DNA of 64,000 nucleotides, from contig CP136061.1 in the NCBI GenBank assembly GCA_032622095.1, positions 262,416,077-262,480,076 of the forward strand. The letters run 5' to 3'. Within the stretch, counting starts at the first letter, position 1; every line of letters starts with the position of its first letter. Below are positions 14,536 to 25,725 of the stretch, in pieces. Origin of the DNA: Siphonodentalium dalli (taxonomy: Eukaryota > Mollusca > Scaphopoda > Gadilida > Siphonodentaliidae). The notes under the pieces are model-generated. The model had not been told where the DNA came from. It worked only from the letters and a program-made list of their open reading frames with translations, and made no database searches. Both the position numbers and the translations under genes were made by a program.

Positions 14536-16975
14536 AAGATTTTTAACTGCTGTAACGCTTGTATCGCTCTGTATCAAGGGTTACTACTGGGACGCAGATA
14601 ACGACGAGAAATAAAAACGATTTTTAACTGCTGTAACGCTTGTATCGCTCTGTATCAAGGGTTACTACTGGGACGCAGATAACGATGAGAAATAAAAACG
14701 ATTTTTAACTGCTGTAACGCTTGTATCGCTCTGTATCAAGGGTTACTACTGGGACGCAGATAACGACGAGAAATAAAAACGATTTTTAACTGCTGTAACG
14801 CTTGTATCGCTCTGTATCAAGGGTTACTACTGGGACGCAGATAACGATGAGAAATAAAAACGATTTTTAACTGCTGTAACGCTTGTATCGCTCTGTATCA
14901 AGGGTTACTACTGGGACGCAGATAACGACGAGAAATAAAAACGATTTTTTAACTGCTGTAACGCTTGTATCGCTCTGTATCAAGGGTTACTACTGGGACG
15001 CAGATAATCACTAGAAATAAAAACGATTTTTTAACTGCTGTAACGCTTGTATCGCTCTGTATCAAGGGTTACTACTGGGACGCAGATAATCACTAGAAAT
15101 AAAAACGATTTTTAACTGCTGTAACGCTTGTATCGCTCTGTATCAAGAGTTACTACTGGGACGCAGATAACGACGAGAAATAAAAACGATTTTTTAACTG
15201 CTGTAACGCTTGTATCGCTCTGTATCAAAGGTTACTACTGGGACGCAGATAACGACGAGAAATAAAAACGATTTTTTAACTGCTGTAACGCTTGTATCGC
15301 TCTGTATCAAGGGTTACTACTGGGACGCAGATAACGACGAGAAATAAAAACGATTTTTTAACTGCTGTAACGCTTGTATCGCTCTGTATCAAGGGTTACT
15401 ACTGGGACGCAGATAATCACTAGAAATAAAAACGATTTTTTAACTGCTGTAACGCTTGTATCGCTCTGTATCAAGGGTTACTACTGGGACGCAGATAACG
15501 ACGAGAAATAAAAACGATTTTTTAACTGCTGTAACGCTTGTATCGCTCTGTATCAAGGGTTACTACTGGGACGCAGATAACGACGAGAAATAAAAACGAT
15601 TTTTTAACTGCTGTAACGCTTGTATCGCTCTGTATCAAGGGTTACTACTGGGACGCGGATAACGACGAGAAATAAAAACGATTTTTTAACTGCTGTAACG
15701 CTTGTATCGCTCTGTATCAAGGGTTACTACTGGGACGCAGATAATCACTAGAAATAAAAACGATTTTTTAACTGCTGTAACGCTTGTATCGCTCTGTATC
15801 AAGGATTGCTACTGGGACGCGGATAACGACGAGAAATAAAAACGATTTTTTAACTGCTGTAACGCTTGTATCGCTCTGTATCAAGGGTTACTACTGGGAC
15901 GCAGATAATCACTAGAAATAAAAACGATTTTTTAACTGCTGTAACGCTTGTATCGCTCTGTATCAAGGGTTACTACTGGGACGCAGATAATCACTAGAAA
16001 TAAAAACGATTTTTAACTGCTGTAACGCTTGTATCGCTCTGTATCAAGGGTTACTACTGGGACGCAGATAACGACGAGAAATAAAAACGATTTTTTAACT
16101 GCTGTAACGCTTGTATCGCTCTGTATCAAGGGTTACTACTGGGACGCAGATAACGACGAGAAATAAAAACGATTTTTTAACTGCTGTAACGCTTGTATCG
16201 CTCTGTATCAAGGGTTACTACTGGGACGCAGATAACGACGAGAAATAAAAACGATTTTTTAACTGCTGTAATGCTTGTATCGCTCTGTATCAAGGGTTAC
16301 TACTGGGACGCAGATAATCACTAGAAATAAAAACGATTTTTTAACTGCTGTAACGCTTGTATCGCTCTGTATCAAGGGTTACTACTGGGACGCAGATAAC
16401 GACGAGAAATAAAAACGATTTTTTAACTGCTGTAACGCTTGTATCGCTCTGTATCAAGGGTTACTACTGGGACGCAGATAACGACGAGAAATAAAAACGA
16501 TTTTTTAACTGCTGTAACGCTTGTATCGCTCTGTATCAAGGGTTACTACTGGGACGCGGATAACGACGAGAAATAAAAACGATTTTTTAACTGCTGTAAC
16601 GCTTGTATCGCTCTGTATCAAGGGTTACTACTGGGACGCAGATAATCACTAGAAATAAAAACGATTTTTTAACTGCTGTAACGCTTGTATCGCTCTGTAT
16701 CAAGGGTTACTACTGGGACGCGGATAACGACGAGAAATAAAAACGATTTTTTAACTGCTGTAACGCTTGTATCGCTCTGTATCAAGGGTTACTACTGGGA
16801 CGCAGATAATCACTAGAAATAAAAACGATTTTTTAACTGCTGTAACGCTTGTATCGCTCTGTATCAAGGGTTACTACTGAGACGCAGATAACGATGAGAA
16901 ATAAAAACATATTTTGTCAGCTTCTGTAACGCTTGTCCCGCTCTGTATCAAGGCTTTCTACATGGGACAAAAACA
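14536..16975. repeat. 81/82-bp satellite array (satellite B) with 11-mer higher-order repeat
   Basis: About 29 tandem monomers of 81 or 82 bp; the length depends on five or six T in the GATTTTT run. A thirtieth, degenerate monomer spans about 16909-16975. Two main monomer types alternate, ending in ATAACGACGAG or ATAATCACTAG, with a GACGCGGATAA subtype. The order of types in monomers 6-16 repeats exactly in monomers 17-27, giving an 11-monomer higher-order unit of about 901 bp. The left edge joins satellite A in the middle of an A monomer. Confidence 0.97.
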
Positions 16976-17358
16976 TACCCCCTTAACTTTTTGCTCACGT
17001 TTCTTGCCATATATGCAATCCTGGTGAATGCAAATCTCATATTTTCACTTGAAATAATTTTTTGCTAATAAAAATAAATAAAACAAACACATTTATAATA
17101 CTTCAATAATCTTGTTTTCTCATTCTATTACGACTAACAGAATGGTTTGGTGAGAAGTCTCTGACACCACAGACCCAAAAACAAATATTTGTATTTTGAT
17201 AATTTGGTAAAAAGGTTGTCCATGGTTCATAAACCAATTAAATTGGTGTCACCTAAATCATAAATGTCAGAAAGAAGTCCAAATGTGGCTGCAAATAAAT
17301 TGTCATGTAGTGGTGTGAGTGAGATAGGTACATATCTATGTCTTCCCCAGTTCTCATG
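16976..17358. other. No recognisable feature
   Basis: AT-rich single-copy-looking sequence after the satellites. No gene, RNA or terminal repeat is recognised; short open frames here are not supported. Confidence 0.5.
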
Positions 17359-17387
17359 TTAACCCTTCCATGACTGGAGCTTCCTGT
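17359..17387 (+). repeat. Solo terminal repeat of a type-B TTAA MITE
   Basis: TTAACCCTTCCATGACTGGA and the following eight bases match the left terminus of the complete type-B element at 17466, with one difference in the shared stretch. No partner terminus follows before that element, so this is a relic or an abortive copy. Confidence 0.6.
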
Positions 17388-17465
17388 AGGGAGCCCCATA
17401 CAGGTGACAGCTTGTATAGCTGAGTGTCGTCTGCTCACATCTGTGAGGGGCTCAATAAGGGTATT

Positions 17466-17726
17466 TTAACCCTTCCATGACCGGAGCTTCCTGAAATTTT
17501 TCCTGTGCCAATGCATTCTCTTATATATGCGAGTCTCCCATATGGTGCCTCGCATATATAAGAGAATACATTGGCTTCACAATATTTACCCTGACTGTGT
17601 AAGCCAGTGCATTCTCTTATATATGAGAGGCTTAAGTTCCTATGGGAGACCCACGTATATAAGAGAATGCACTGGCACATGATATTTAATGCTGCACCAG
17701 CACAGCTCCCGTCATGAAAGGGTTAA
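17466..17726 (+). mobile_element. TTAA-flanked hairpin MITE, type B (copy P1)
   Basis: TTAA at both ends (17466-17469 and 17723-17726). The inverted termini are CCCTTCCATGACCGGAGCTT on the left and AGCTCCCGTCATGAAAGGG on the right. Two internal hairpins are built from CATTCTCTTATATATG and its complement. The TTAA target and CCCTT-type ends suggest a nonautonomous piggyBac-like element; this is inferred from termini only. No coding capacity. Confidence 0.8.
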
Positions 17727-17980
17727 AATATATGTGGGGTGGGGTATCAGACTTGTCATTTGGAATGTTGCTAATCTAATTTTAGAACATCGCGCCAGAC
17801 AACAGATGCATTTCAATCAGAAATCAAATAGAAATTGAGAAGATAATGGACTTCTGCTTCATTAAGCTCCGAAATATTGTCTCCAAGAAATCCTTCAAAC
17901 CAATTTTAGAGAGAAAATTATTCAAGATGAATTAATCTTAAGACGGAGTGTAATAATTTAGACTTCATCAAGGACTAATA

Positions 17981-18380
17981 TTAACCCTTTACCCAACAGA
18001 ACGGCCCTGTGCCAATGCATTCTCTTATATATGCGAGTCGACCATAGGTCGCCTCGCATATATAAGAGAATGCATTGGCTTAACACATTAAAAATTATAA
18101 AATTGTTAAAGAATGTAAGAAAAAATGGTAAAAAGTGTTAAAAAAAGATTTTTTTTAGGCCAATGCATTCTCTTATATATGCGAGGCGACCTATGGTCGA
18201 CTCGCATATATAAGAGAATGCATTGGCACAGGGCATAACTGTAACTATCACAATGTGGTCAAGGAGACGGTTCCAATGATATCCATATTTGTATGGTACT
18301 ATTGAGACAGACCGAAGATATTTTAGGCTGTTGAAGCTTTATTTGGCCGGTTTTGGCCGGTTTGTTGGGTAAAGGGATAA
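17981..18380 (+). mobile_element. TTAA-flanked hairpin MITE, type A (copy P2)
   Basis: Starts TTAACCCTTTACCCAACA and ends TGTTGGGTAAAGGGATAA, so the right TTAA carries one change. It contains two hairpins about 67 bp long, each CAATGCATTCTCTTATATAT against its complement around a short CGACC/GGTCG loop. The second hairpin is the reverse complement of the first, so the element is symmetric at two scales. An AT-rich spacer lies between them. Confidence 0.85.
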
Positions 18381-18383
18381 ATA

Positions 18384-18841
18384 TGAATTTTCCGAACTAG
18401 CGCTCCTAAATTACTATTTCTTTGGATTCCGGGGTAAAAAATCTTTTATTCAGTCGAGGAACCCACCCGTCAAAGCTAAGAGTTATCAGATATCGATTTT
18501 TTAAGTTTGTTATTTCTTGAGATGTGCAATTATTTATGGCAAAGAAAAACATCATCAAAGGGACGGTCTCTGACAAAATTGCGGATGAAGATGGATAACT
18601 CTAAAATCAAGTGGTAACACGGCCAAATTTCATGATACTCAAGTGATGATACGTCCATATTTCATCAAACAAAATGTTGATAAACAACACGTTTTGGGAA
18701 ATTTGAAACTGTAGTTGACAGTGATTAGCATTATTTTGTTGCAGTTAATCGATTCTGACAACTAAAGCATATTTTGAAGAAATGTTGTTGTTTTTGTATC
18801 TTGATGATATGGGGACCGTCTAATCAGATTGAGTACCTTTA
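18384..18841. mobile_element. Family Q element (copy Q1)
   Basis: About 450 bp and related to five other copies in this window. The right end GATTGAGTACCTTTA is the family terminus. The left terminus is missing next to P2. A TTAA in its right end was used as the target of P3. The interior holds diagnostic phrases shared by all copies, such as GTTAGCATTATTTT and GAGTTAT near the start. No protein is encoded. Confidence 0.75.
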
Positions 18842-18964
18842 GCCCTTTGAGTGCCAGGTCCGATTTTTGTATCAACCCATATACCCTGTTCCAAGGCATT
18901 CTCTTATATATGCGAGTCGACCATAGGTCGTCTCGCATATATAAGAGAATGCATTGGCCTAACA

Positions 18965-18998
<34 letters not shown>

Positions 18999-19091
18999 TA
19001 CAATTTTAATAAGTTATTCTTATATTCTTTAACAGACTTATTTTGTAGGTTTAGGGCCGATGAGATCGGCCCCTGGCACTCAAAGGGTTAA
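18839..19091 (+). mobile_element. TTAA-flanked hairpin MITE, type C (copy P3)
   Basis: Left end AGCCCTTTGAGTGCCAGGTC and right end CCTGGCACTCAAAGGGTTAA form an inverted pair distinct from types A and B. Inside is one copy of the same ATTCTCTTATATATGCGAG hairpin, then a long T tract. The left TTAA reads TTAG. It sits in the terminal TTTAA of Q1, so it inserted after Q1. Confidence 0.8.
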
Positions 19092-19442
19092 GCATCATTG
19101 ATGTGTAGTTATCCCATAGGAAATGATAAGATAGGTTGGTTGCTGAACTTTTTATCTGAACATTTAAATTCCCTCAATAGATTAGGGCTCCTTCTGCACT
19201 TTGATTTATCTGTTGTCTGCTTGTATCACCTTAACATCCCTCCAAAATAATAATAGGCCATTCCAAATAAAACTTTTTAACTGACAGGGAGAATCCATTT
19301 AGTTTAGAAAGGGTTTTAATGGAAACCCTCCAGAATGACAGAGCACAGAGATCTACCTCACAATCTTTAGGTTTTGAATTAAATTCACTGTAAAATGGCA
19401 GTTCATATTCAGCATCAGGTGAAAACAAGAGCATCGCTAGAG
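19092..19442. other. No recognisable feature
   Basis: Unassigned AT-rich sequence between two MITEs. Open frames here lack an ATG context or any familiar domain. Confidence 0.5.
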
Positions 19443-19802
19443 CAACAGAACGGCCCTGTGCCAATGCATTCTCTTATATATGCGAGTCGACCATAGGTCG
19501 CCTCGCATATATAAGAGAATGCATTGGCTTAACACATTAAAAATTATAAAATTGTTAAAGAATGTAAGAAAAAATGGTAAAAAAAGATTTTTTTTAGGCC
19601 AATGCATTCTCTTATATATGCGATGCGACCTATGGTCGACTCGCATATATAAGAGAATGCATTGGCACAGGGCATAACTGTAACTATCACAATGTGGTCA
19701 AGGAGCCGGTTCCAATGATATCCATATTTGTATGGTTCTATTGAGACAGACCGAAGATATTTTAGGCTGTTGAAGCTTTATTTGGCCGTTTTGTTGGGTA
19801 AA
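19443..19802 (+). mobile_element. Type-A TTAA MITE, left end truncated (copy P4)
   Basis: Begins inside the family at CAACAGAACGGCCCTGTGCC without the TTAACCCTTTACC terminus. Both internal hairpins are present. The right end reads TGTTGGGTAAAGAAGGGCTAA, a changed form also found in copy P5. The missing left terminus coincides with the edge of the 938-bp duplication, so recombination rather than transposition probably made this junction. Confidence 0.8.
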
Positions 19803-19875
19803 GAAGGGCTAAAACGCCAGAACAACAATTTCATCAAACATTTCTGAATTTCAGATGACTGTAGAATGATTTCGG

Positions 19876-20316
19876 AAGGTACTCAATCTGATCAGAGGGT
19901 CGCCATATCATCAAGATACAACAACAACAACATTTCTTCAAAGTACACTTCAGTTATCAGAATTTATTAATTACAACAAAATAATGCTAACCACAGTCAA
20001 CTATAGTATAAAATTGCACAAAACCTGTTATTTATCAACGTTTTGTTCAACGAAATTTTGCCAGTTGTCAAATATCTAACACAAAAAAGCCACTGGATTT
20101 TAGAGTTATCGATCTTCATCCGCTGTCTGGTCAAATAAGTTCTTCTCGTCGACAGTTTACTGGGCCACTTAAAATTAAAAGAATAGATTTCAAACATCAA
20201 TATCTGATCACTCTAGCTATGATGGGTGGGTTCCTCGACTCGAATCAAATATTTTTTACCCCCGAACCCAAGGAAATAGTAATTTGCAAGCGTTAATTTG
20301 GATTGAGTACCTTTAA
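19876..20316. mobile_element. Family Q element (copy Q2)
   Basis: Starts AAGGTACTCAATCTGATCAG and ends GATTGAGTACCTTTAAAA, an inverted terminal pair. Interior phrases match Q1, Q4 and Q5. It lies inside the first 938-bp duplication unit. Confidence 0.8.
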
Positions 20317-20400
20317 AAGTTTATCTATTAGGGTCAGGGGGTACCTTTGGGACAGTTGGAGATAATTATAATACACAGGTTCCTATACACAATGTGGGGC

Positions 20401-20749
20401 TTAACCCTTTACCCAACAGAACGGCCCTGTGCCAATGCATTCTCTTATATATGCGAGTCGACCATTAAAAATTATAAAATTGTTAAAGAATGTAAGAAAA
20501 AATGGTAAAAAGTGTTAAAAAAAGATTTTTTTTAGGCCAATGCATTCTCTTATATATGCGAGGCGACCTATGGTCGACTCGCATATATAAGAGAATGCAT
20601 TGGCACAGGGCATAACTGTAACTATCACAATGTGGTCAAGGAGCCGGTTCCAATGATATCCATATTTGTATGGTTCTATTGAGACAGACCGAAGATATTT
20701 TAGGCTGTTGAAGCTTTATTTGGCCGTTTTGTTGGGTAAAGAAGGGCTA
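20401..20749 (+). mobile_element. Type-A TTAA MITE with internal deletion (copy P5)
   Basis: Left end TTAACCCTTTACCCAACA is intact. The right half of the first hairpin is deleted, so TCGACCATT runs directly into AAAAATTATAAAATTG. The second hairpin is complete. The right end has the same AAAGAAGGGCTAA change as P4, as expected from the tandem duplication. Confidence 0.82.
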
Positions 20750-20813
20750 AAACGCCAGAACAACAATTTCATCAAACATTTCTGAATTTCAGATGACTGT
20801 AGAATGATTTCGG

Positions 20814-21254
20814 AAGGTACTCAATCTGATCAGAGGGTCCCCATATCATCAAGATACAACAACAACAACATTTCTTCAAAGTACACTTCAGTTATCAGAA
20901 TTTATTAATTACAACAAAATAATGCTAACCACAGTCAACTATAGTATAAAATTGCACAAAACCTGTTATTTATCAACGTTTTGTTCAACGAAATTTTGCC
21001 AGTTGTCAAATATCTGACACAAAAAAGCCACTGGATTTTAGAGTTATCGATCTTCATCCGCTGTCTGGTCAAATAAGTTCTTCTCGTCGACAGTTTACTG
21101 GGCCACTTAAAATTAAAAGAATAGATTTCAAACATCAATATCTGATCACTCTAGCTTTGATGGGTGGGTTCCTCGACTCGAAACAAATATTTTTTACCCC
21201 CGAACCCAAGGAAATATTAATTTGCAAGCGTTAATTCGGATTGAGTACCTTTAA
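20814..21254. mobile_element. Family Q element (copy Q3)
   Basis: Near-identical to Q2 at an offset of exactly 938 bp, so it arose by segmental duplication rather than by a new insertion. Confidence 0.85.
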
Positions 21255-21338
21255 AAGTTTATCTATTAGGGTCAGGGGGTACCTTTGGGACAGTTGGAGA
21301 TAATTATAATACACAGGTTCCTATACACAATGTGGGGC

Positions 21339-21719
21339 TTAACCCTTTACCCAACAGAACGGCCCTGTGCCAATGCATTCTCTTATATATGCGAGTCGAC
21401 CATAGGTCGCCTCGCATATATAAGAGAATTCATTGGCTTAACACATTAAAAATTATAAAATTGTTAAAGAATGTAAGAAAAAATGGTTTTTTTTTAGGCC
21501 AATGCATTCTCTTATATATGCGAGGCGACCTATGGTCGACTCGCATATATAAGAGAATCCATTGGCACAGGGCATAACTGTAACCATCACAATGTGGTCA
21601 ATGAGCCGGTTCCAATGATATCCATATTTGTATGGTTTTATTGAGACAGACCCAAGATAATTTAGGCTGTTGCAGCTTTATTTGGCCGTTTTTGGCCGGT
21701 TTGTTGGGTAAAGGGTTAA
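21339..21719 (+). mobile_element. Type-A TTAA MITE (copy P6)
   Basis: Both TTAA ends are intact (21339-21342 and 21716-21719), with termini CCCTTTACCCAACA and TGTTGGGTAAAGGG. Both hairpins are present; the spacer is shorter than in P2. The same left flank as P5 marks it as the third, partial unit of the 938-bp duplication. Confidence 0.88.
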
Positions 21720-22170
21720 GAGAGATAAAACCTCACATTTCTGCACCAAACAACACATTATGAGGGAGCTACAAGGACAACAACACACAAATCATGTCTT
21801 GACGCCCCGTTGTCATTTCCTCTCGGTGGCAAATTTAGCCGAGAAAGAGCAGGAAGTGAGATGCGGTTATTTCCTCTAAATTTCTCCGAGCATCCAAATG
21901 ATATTAATTCTAATGGGTTTCTCAGCAAAAACTTCCTGTTCTATCGTAATTTTGTAATAGGGTCATTATTAACTTGGTGTCACAGCATCCCTAATCGGTG
22001 ATCACGTTATGATCTGACCAATGGCTGGGCTTCAAATTTCACACCGTATTGCACATTGCTTTTTGTGGTCAAGAAAATATAATTTAATGTCACGATAAAA
22101 GAGAATTGAAAATGTAATCAAATGCTTTGTTAACACTTAGATTTTAGGACCCTGGCTTGTGATGGTCTGA
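21720..22170. other. No recognisable feature
   Basis: No terminal repeats, tandem repeats or coding signal found in this stretch. Confidence 0.5.
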
Positions 22171-22422
22171 CAAGGCTTGAAATAGTGTGCCTGTCATTTG
22201 CAGAATGAGGTCCCCAGAGGGTGAATTTAGTGATGCTACCCCGCATGGCAGGCTAGCATCACCAAATTCACCCTCTGGGAACCTCATTCTGCTGAGGTGA
22301 AATAGAATGAGGTCCCCAGAGGGTGAATTTGGTGATGCTAGTCCGCTATGCGGGGTAGCATCACTAAATTCACCCTCTGGGGACCTCATTTGCAAATGAC
22401 AGACAGGCTATTTCAAGGCTTG
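22171..22422. mobile_element. hAT-like hairpin MITE, short form (copy H1)
   Basis: Inverted termini CAAGGCTTGAAATAGTGTG and CTATTTCAAGGCTTG. Two long hairpins are made of GAATGAGGTCCCCAGAGGGT and its complement around ATGCTA...TAGCAT loops. Other copies of this family have exact 8-bp target duplications, which supports a hAT assignment. This copy shows none that I can confirm. Confidence 0.8.
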
Positions 22423-22544
22423 GGCTTGTCTTGGTAATTTCCTGTTCTGTTTCTGTGTGGAATTGAGTGAAACATGCAACATTTCCTGCTAATGGCTGCA
22501 TCAACAAACAAAATTAGTATTTTCTCCATCAAAACATCCAAGCA

Positions 22545-22690
22545 GGGGTGTGAGAAGTCCCTGTTTGGGGGGGGTAATTTGCAGATCGGGGTGGGGAGTG
22601 TCTGGTTTGTGGGGTGGTAATGTGCAGATCGGGGTGGGAAGTCCCTGGTTTGGGGGTGGTAATATGCAGATTGGGGTGGGGTGGAAGGAA
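22545..22690. repeat. GT-rich tandem repeat, about 45 bp x 3
   Basis: Three imperfect units each contain TGCAGATCGGGGTGGG (the third reads ATTGGGG) after a G-rich run. Units are 44-46 bp. Confidence 0.75.
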
Positions 22691-22987
22691 AGTCTTAATT
22701 CCTCCTCTTTCTTGCACCTAGTTCCCTTTTATGTGTAAAAATCATTTTTACCGACAATTTCCTATTCCGTTTTCAACATTTCCTGCTAAAAGCTGCATCA
22801 ACGCTCAAAATTAGGGGGGAGGGGGATCAAATTTGGTCACATTTTTCAACAGTTGGAAATTTGACACAACAAAATTGGAAATCTCAGATCAGGGCCTTAC
22901 TATGAGCTTGGTTTATTTTTGGTGCCTCATTTCTGAAAGGTCTTATGGCCCCTTACTCTTGGTAGCCTCTGACCAGAATATTCCTCC
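22691..22987. other. No recognisable feature
   Basis: Short unassigned spacer with a G-run near 22814. Nothing else supported. Confidence 0.45.
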
Positions 22988-23852
22988 TGTCTACAATATA
23001 TTATGTGTGTAATTGTACCCCTATGGAAATCTGTAACTAATATTAGTGTGGAGTCTATGGATATCCATCCAGCTGTCCACAGTATATTTTGTGTCTAACT
23101 TTACCTCTATGGAAATCTGTTACTAATATTAGTGTGGAGTCTATGTATATCCATCCAGCTGTCCACAGTATATTTTGTGTCTAACTTTACCCCTATGGAA
23201 ATCTGTTACTAATATTAGTGTGGAGTCTATGGATATCCATCCCGCTGTTCACAGTATATTTTGTGTCTAACTTTACCCCTATGGAAATCTGTTACTAATA
23301 TTAGTGTGGAGTCTATGTATATCCATCCAGCTGTCCACAGTATATTTTGTGTCTAACTTTACCCCTATGGAAATCTGTTACTAATATTAGTGTGGAGTCT
23401 ATGGATATCCATCCAGCTGTCCACAGTATATTTTGTGTCTAACTTTACCCCTATGGAAATCTGTTACTAATATTAGTGTGGAGTCTATGGATATCCATCC
23501 AGCTGTCCACAGTATATTTTGTGTCTAACTTTACCCCTATGGAAATCTGTTACTAATATTAGTGTGGAGTCTATGGATATCCATCCCACTGTCCACAGTA
23601 TATTTTGTGTCTAACTTTACCCCTATGGAAATCTGTTACTAATATTAGTGTGGAGTCTATGGATATCCATCCCACTGTCCACAGTATATTTTGTTTCTAA
23701 CTGTACCCCTATCAGGAAATCTGTTACTAATAGTAGTGTGGAGTCTATGGATATCCATCCCGCTGTCCACAGTATATTTTGTGTCTAACTGTACCCCTAT
23801 GTAAATCTGTTACTAATATTAGTGTGGAGTCTATGGATATCCTTCCTGCTGA
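22988..23852. repeat. 86-bp tandem repeat, about 10 copies
   Basis: The phrase TACTAATATTAGTGTGGAG recurs every 86 bp, for example at 23121 and 23207. Copies in the middle are nearly identical; the first and last are more diverged, as is usual for arrays homogenised from the centre. The period is not a multiple of three and there is no open frame. Confidence 0.93.
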
Positions 23853-23880
23853 GGTTTATGTTTATTCTCCCCAAGTTCCC

Positions 23881-23935
23881 TCATTTACCATGCTATTTAC
23901 CATGCTATTTACCATACAATTTACCATACTATTTA
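23881..23935. repeat. Short tandem repeat of TTTACCATGCTA
   Basis: Four imperfect units of about 13 bp with ACCATGCTATTT or ACCATACAATTT. Confidence 0.7.
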
Positions 23936-24025
23936 ACTGCCCATAAAATATCAAAATACAAGTAAACTGCTATAAAATGACTGTTTTAATTACGACAATG
24001 AACTCCCATGTCTGTATCAGGATCA

Positions 24026-24180
24026 TTAACCTTCCATGACTAGAGATTCCTGATATATTGTGAAAACCCTGTGCCAATGCATTCTCTTATATATGCGAAC
24101 CTTTGCAAGGAGGTAAGAGAATGCACTGACACATGATCTTTAATGCTGCACTAGCGCAGCTCCCGTCATGAAAGGGTTAA
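24026..24180 (+). mobile_element. Type-B TTAA MITE, internally deleted (copy P7)
   Basis: TTAA at 24026 and 24177. The right end AGCTCCCGTCATGAAAGGG is typical of type B; the left reads CCTTCCATGACTAGAGA. Only one incomplete hairpin remains, so the element is about 155 bp instead of 260. Confidence 0.75.
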
Positions 24181-24315
24181 AGAAGTGGTTCCAAGATTTG
24201 TGCTTAGTGGTTTGACACTGGCTGACTTTACTTATTATCATGATTATTTGTGAGTATAGTATGGCTCAACCACCATGCAACCATCGACATATACTTCAGA
24301 AATCCCAGGCTAGAC

Positions 24316-24785
24316 TTTAAAGACGCATAATCCGATTAAGCACCCCTCAATTGTTATTTATTTGGATTCAGGCACTGATTCAGGGGTAACAAATATTTGA
24401 TTCGAGTAAATAAGGAACCCACCTATCAAAGCTCAGAGTTATTAGATATCGATTTTTGAAATCTATTATTTTTCACCATCAAGACTTATAAGTGGCCCAT
24501 TATTAGTAAACAGTTCATGAGCCGATTGTCTTGGACAAAATTGCAGATGAAGTTGGATAACTCTAAAATCAAGACGCTTTCTGTCGATAATAAGGCCAAA
24601 TTTCGTCGAAAAACATGATGATAAATAACACGTTTCGGCCAATTTTATATCATACTTGACTGTGGTTAGCATTATTTTTGCGCAATTAATCGATTCTGAT
24701 AACTGAAGTGGCATTTCTAAAAATGTTGTTGTTGTTGGAATCTGATTATATTGGGACCATTGAATCGGATTGAGTACCTTTAAAG
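24316..24785. mobile_element. Family Q element (copy Q5)
   Basis: The left end has TTTAAAGACGCATAATCCGA and the right end GGATTGAGTACCTTTAAAG. The interior matches Q1 in the same direction (GGAACCCACC..., GTTAGCATTATTTTT). The target site is not certain; TTAA is possible. Confidence 0.75.
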
Positions 24786-24888
24786 TGATGTGAAACACTC
24801 CATTGATGTGTTCAGAAGGGAACAGCAAATAGTCATGCCAAAAAAAAAAAAATTCATAAATGATATCCAATCAAATAGGTACAAAACA

Positions 24889-25725
24889 GCATCATTGTTA
24901 TAAACGAATTACACACTGTGACTATTGTTGGCAGAATCATTGTTATAAATGAATTACACACTGTGACTATTGTTGGCAGAATCATTGTTATAAATGAATT
25001 ACACACAGTGACTATTGTCGGCGGAATCATTGTAATAAATGAATTACACACAGTGACTATTGTTGGCGGAATCATTGTTATAAATGAATTACACACAGTG
25101 ACTATTGTCGGTGGAATCATTGTTATAAACTAATTGTACACAGTGACTATTGTCGGTGCAATCATTGTTATAAACTAATTGCACATAGTGACTATTGTTG
25201 GTGGAATCATTGTTATAAATGAATTGCACAGTGACTATTGTCGGTGGAATCATTGTTATAAATGAATTACACACAGTGACTATTGTCGGTGGAATCATTG
25301 TTATAAATGAATTACGCAGTGACTAATGTCAGTGGAATCATTGTTATAAATATGAATTGCACAGTGACTATTGTCGGAATCATTGTTATAAACAAATTGC
25401 ACACTGTGACTATTGTCGGTGGAATCATTGTTATAAATGAATTACACAGTCACTATTGTCGGTGGAATCATTGTTATAAATGAATTGCACACAGTGACTA
25501 TTGTCGGTGGAATCATTGTTATAAACGAATTGCACACAGTGACTATTGTCGGTGGAATCATTGTTATAAATGAATTGCACACAGTGACTATTGTCGGTGG
25601 AATCATTGTTATAAATGAATTGCACAGTGACTATTGTCAGTGGAATCATTGTTATGAATGAATTGTTGGCAGAATCATCGTTATAAACTAATTGCACACA
25701 GTGACTATTGTTGGCAGAATCATTG
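24889..25725. repeat. 45-bp minisatellite, about 19 copies
   Basis: Units of about 45 bp contain GAATCATTGTTATAAATGAA followed by a TTACACACAGTGACTATTGT segment. Several units have lost 2-5 bp, which breaks the phase. Because 45 is a multiple of three, the best-kept parts give open frames on both strands, but these begin and end with the array and are not credible genes. Confidence 0.93.

Larger units (their letters stand above)
19596..21338. repeat. 938-bp tandem segmental duplication
   Basis: Segment 19596-20400 recurs at 20534-21338 at a constant offset of 938 bp. I count about seven substitutions in 805 bp, so identity is near 99%. The unit carries the right part of a type-A MITE, a full Q element and the sequence GGTTCCTATACACAATG in front of the next type-A MITE. 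A third partial unit is P6 at 21339. Confidence 0.9.

Noticed and set aside
1-16975. CRISPR-like array
   Set aside because: Monomers abut without unique spacers, and the context is eukaryotic.
14536-16975. Satellite B as a half-monomer of satellite A
   Set aside because: The lengths are 81 and 162, but I find no sustained sequence similarity between B and either half of A.
24854-25697. Open frames on both strands across the 45-bp array
   Set aside because: Same cause as above, and frames occur on both strands; phase-breaking deletions interrupt them.
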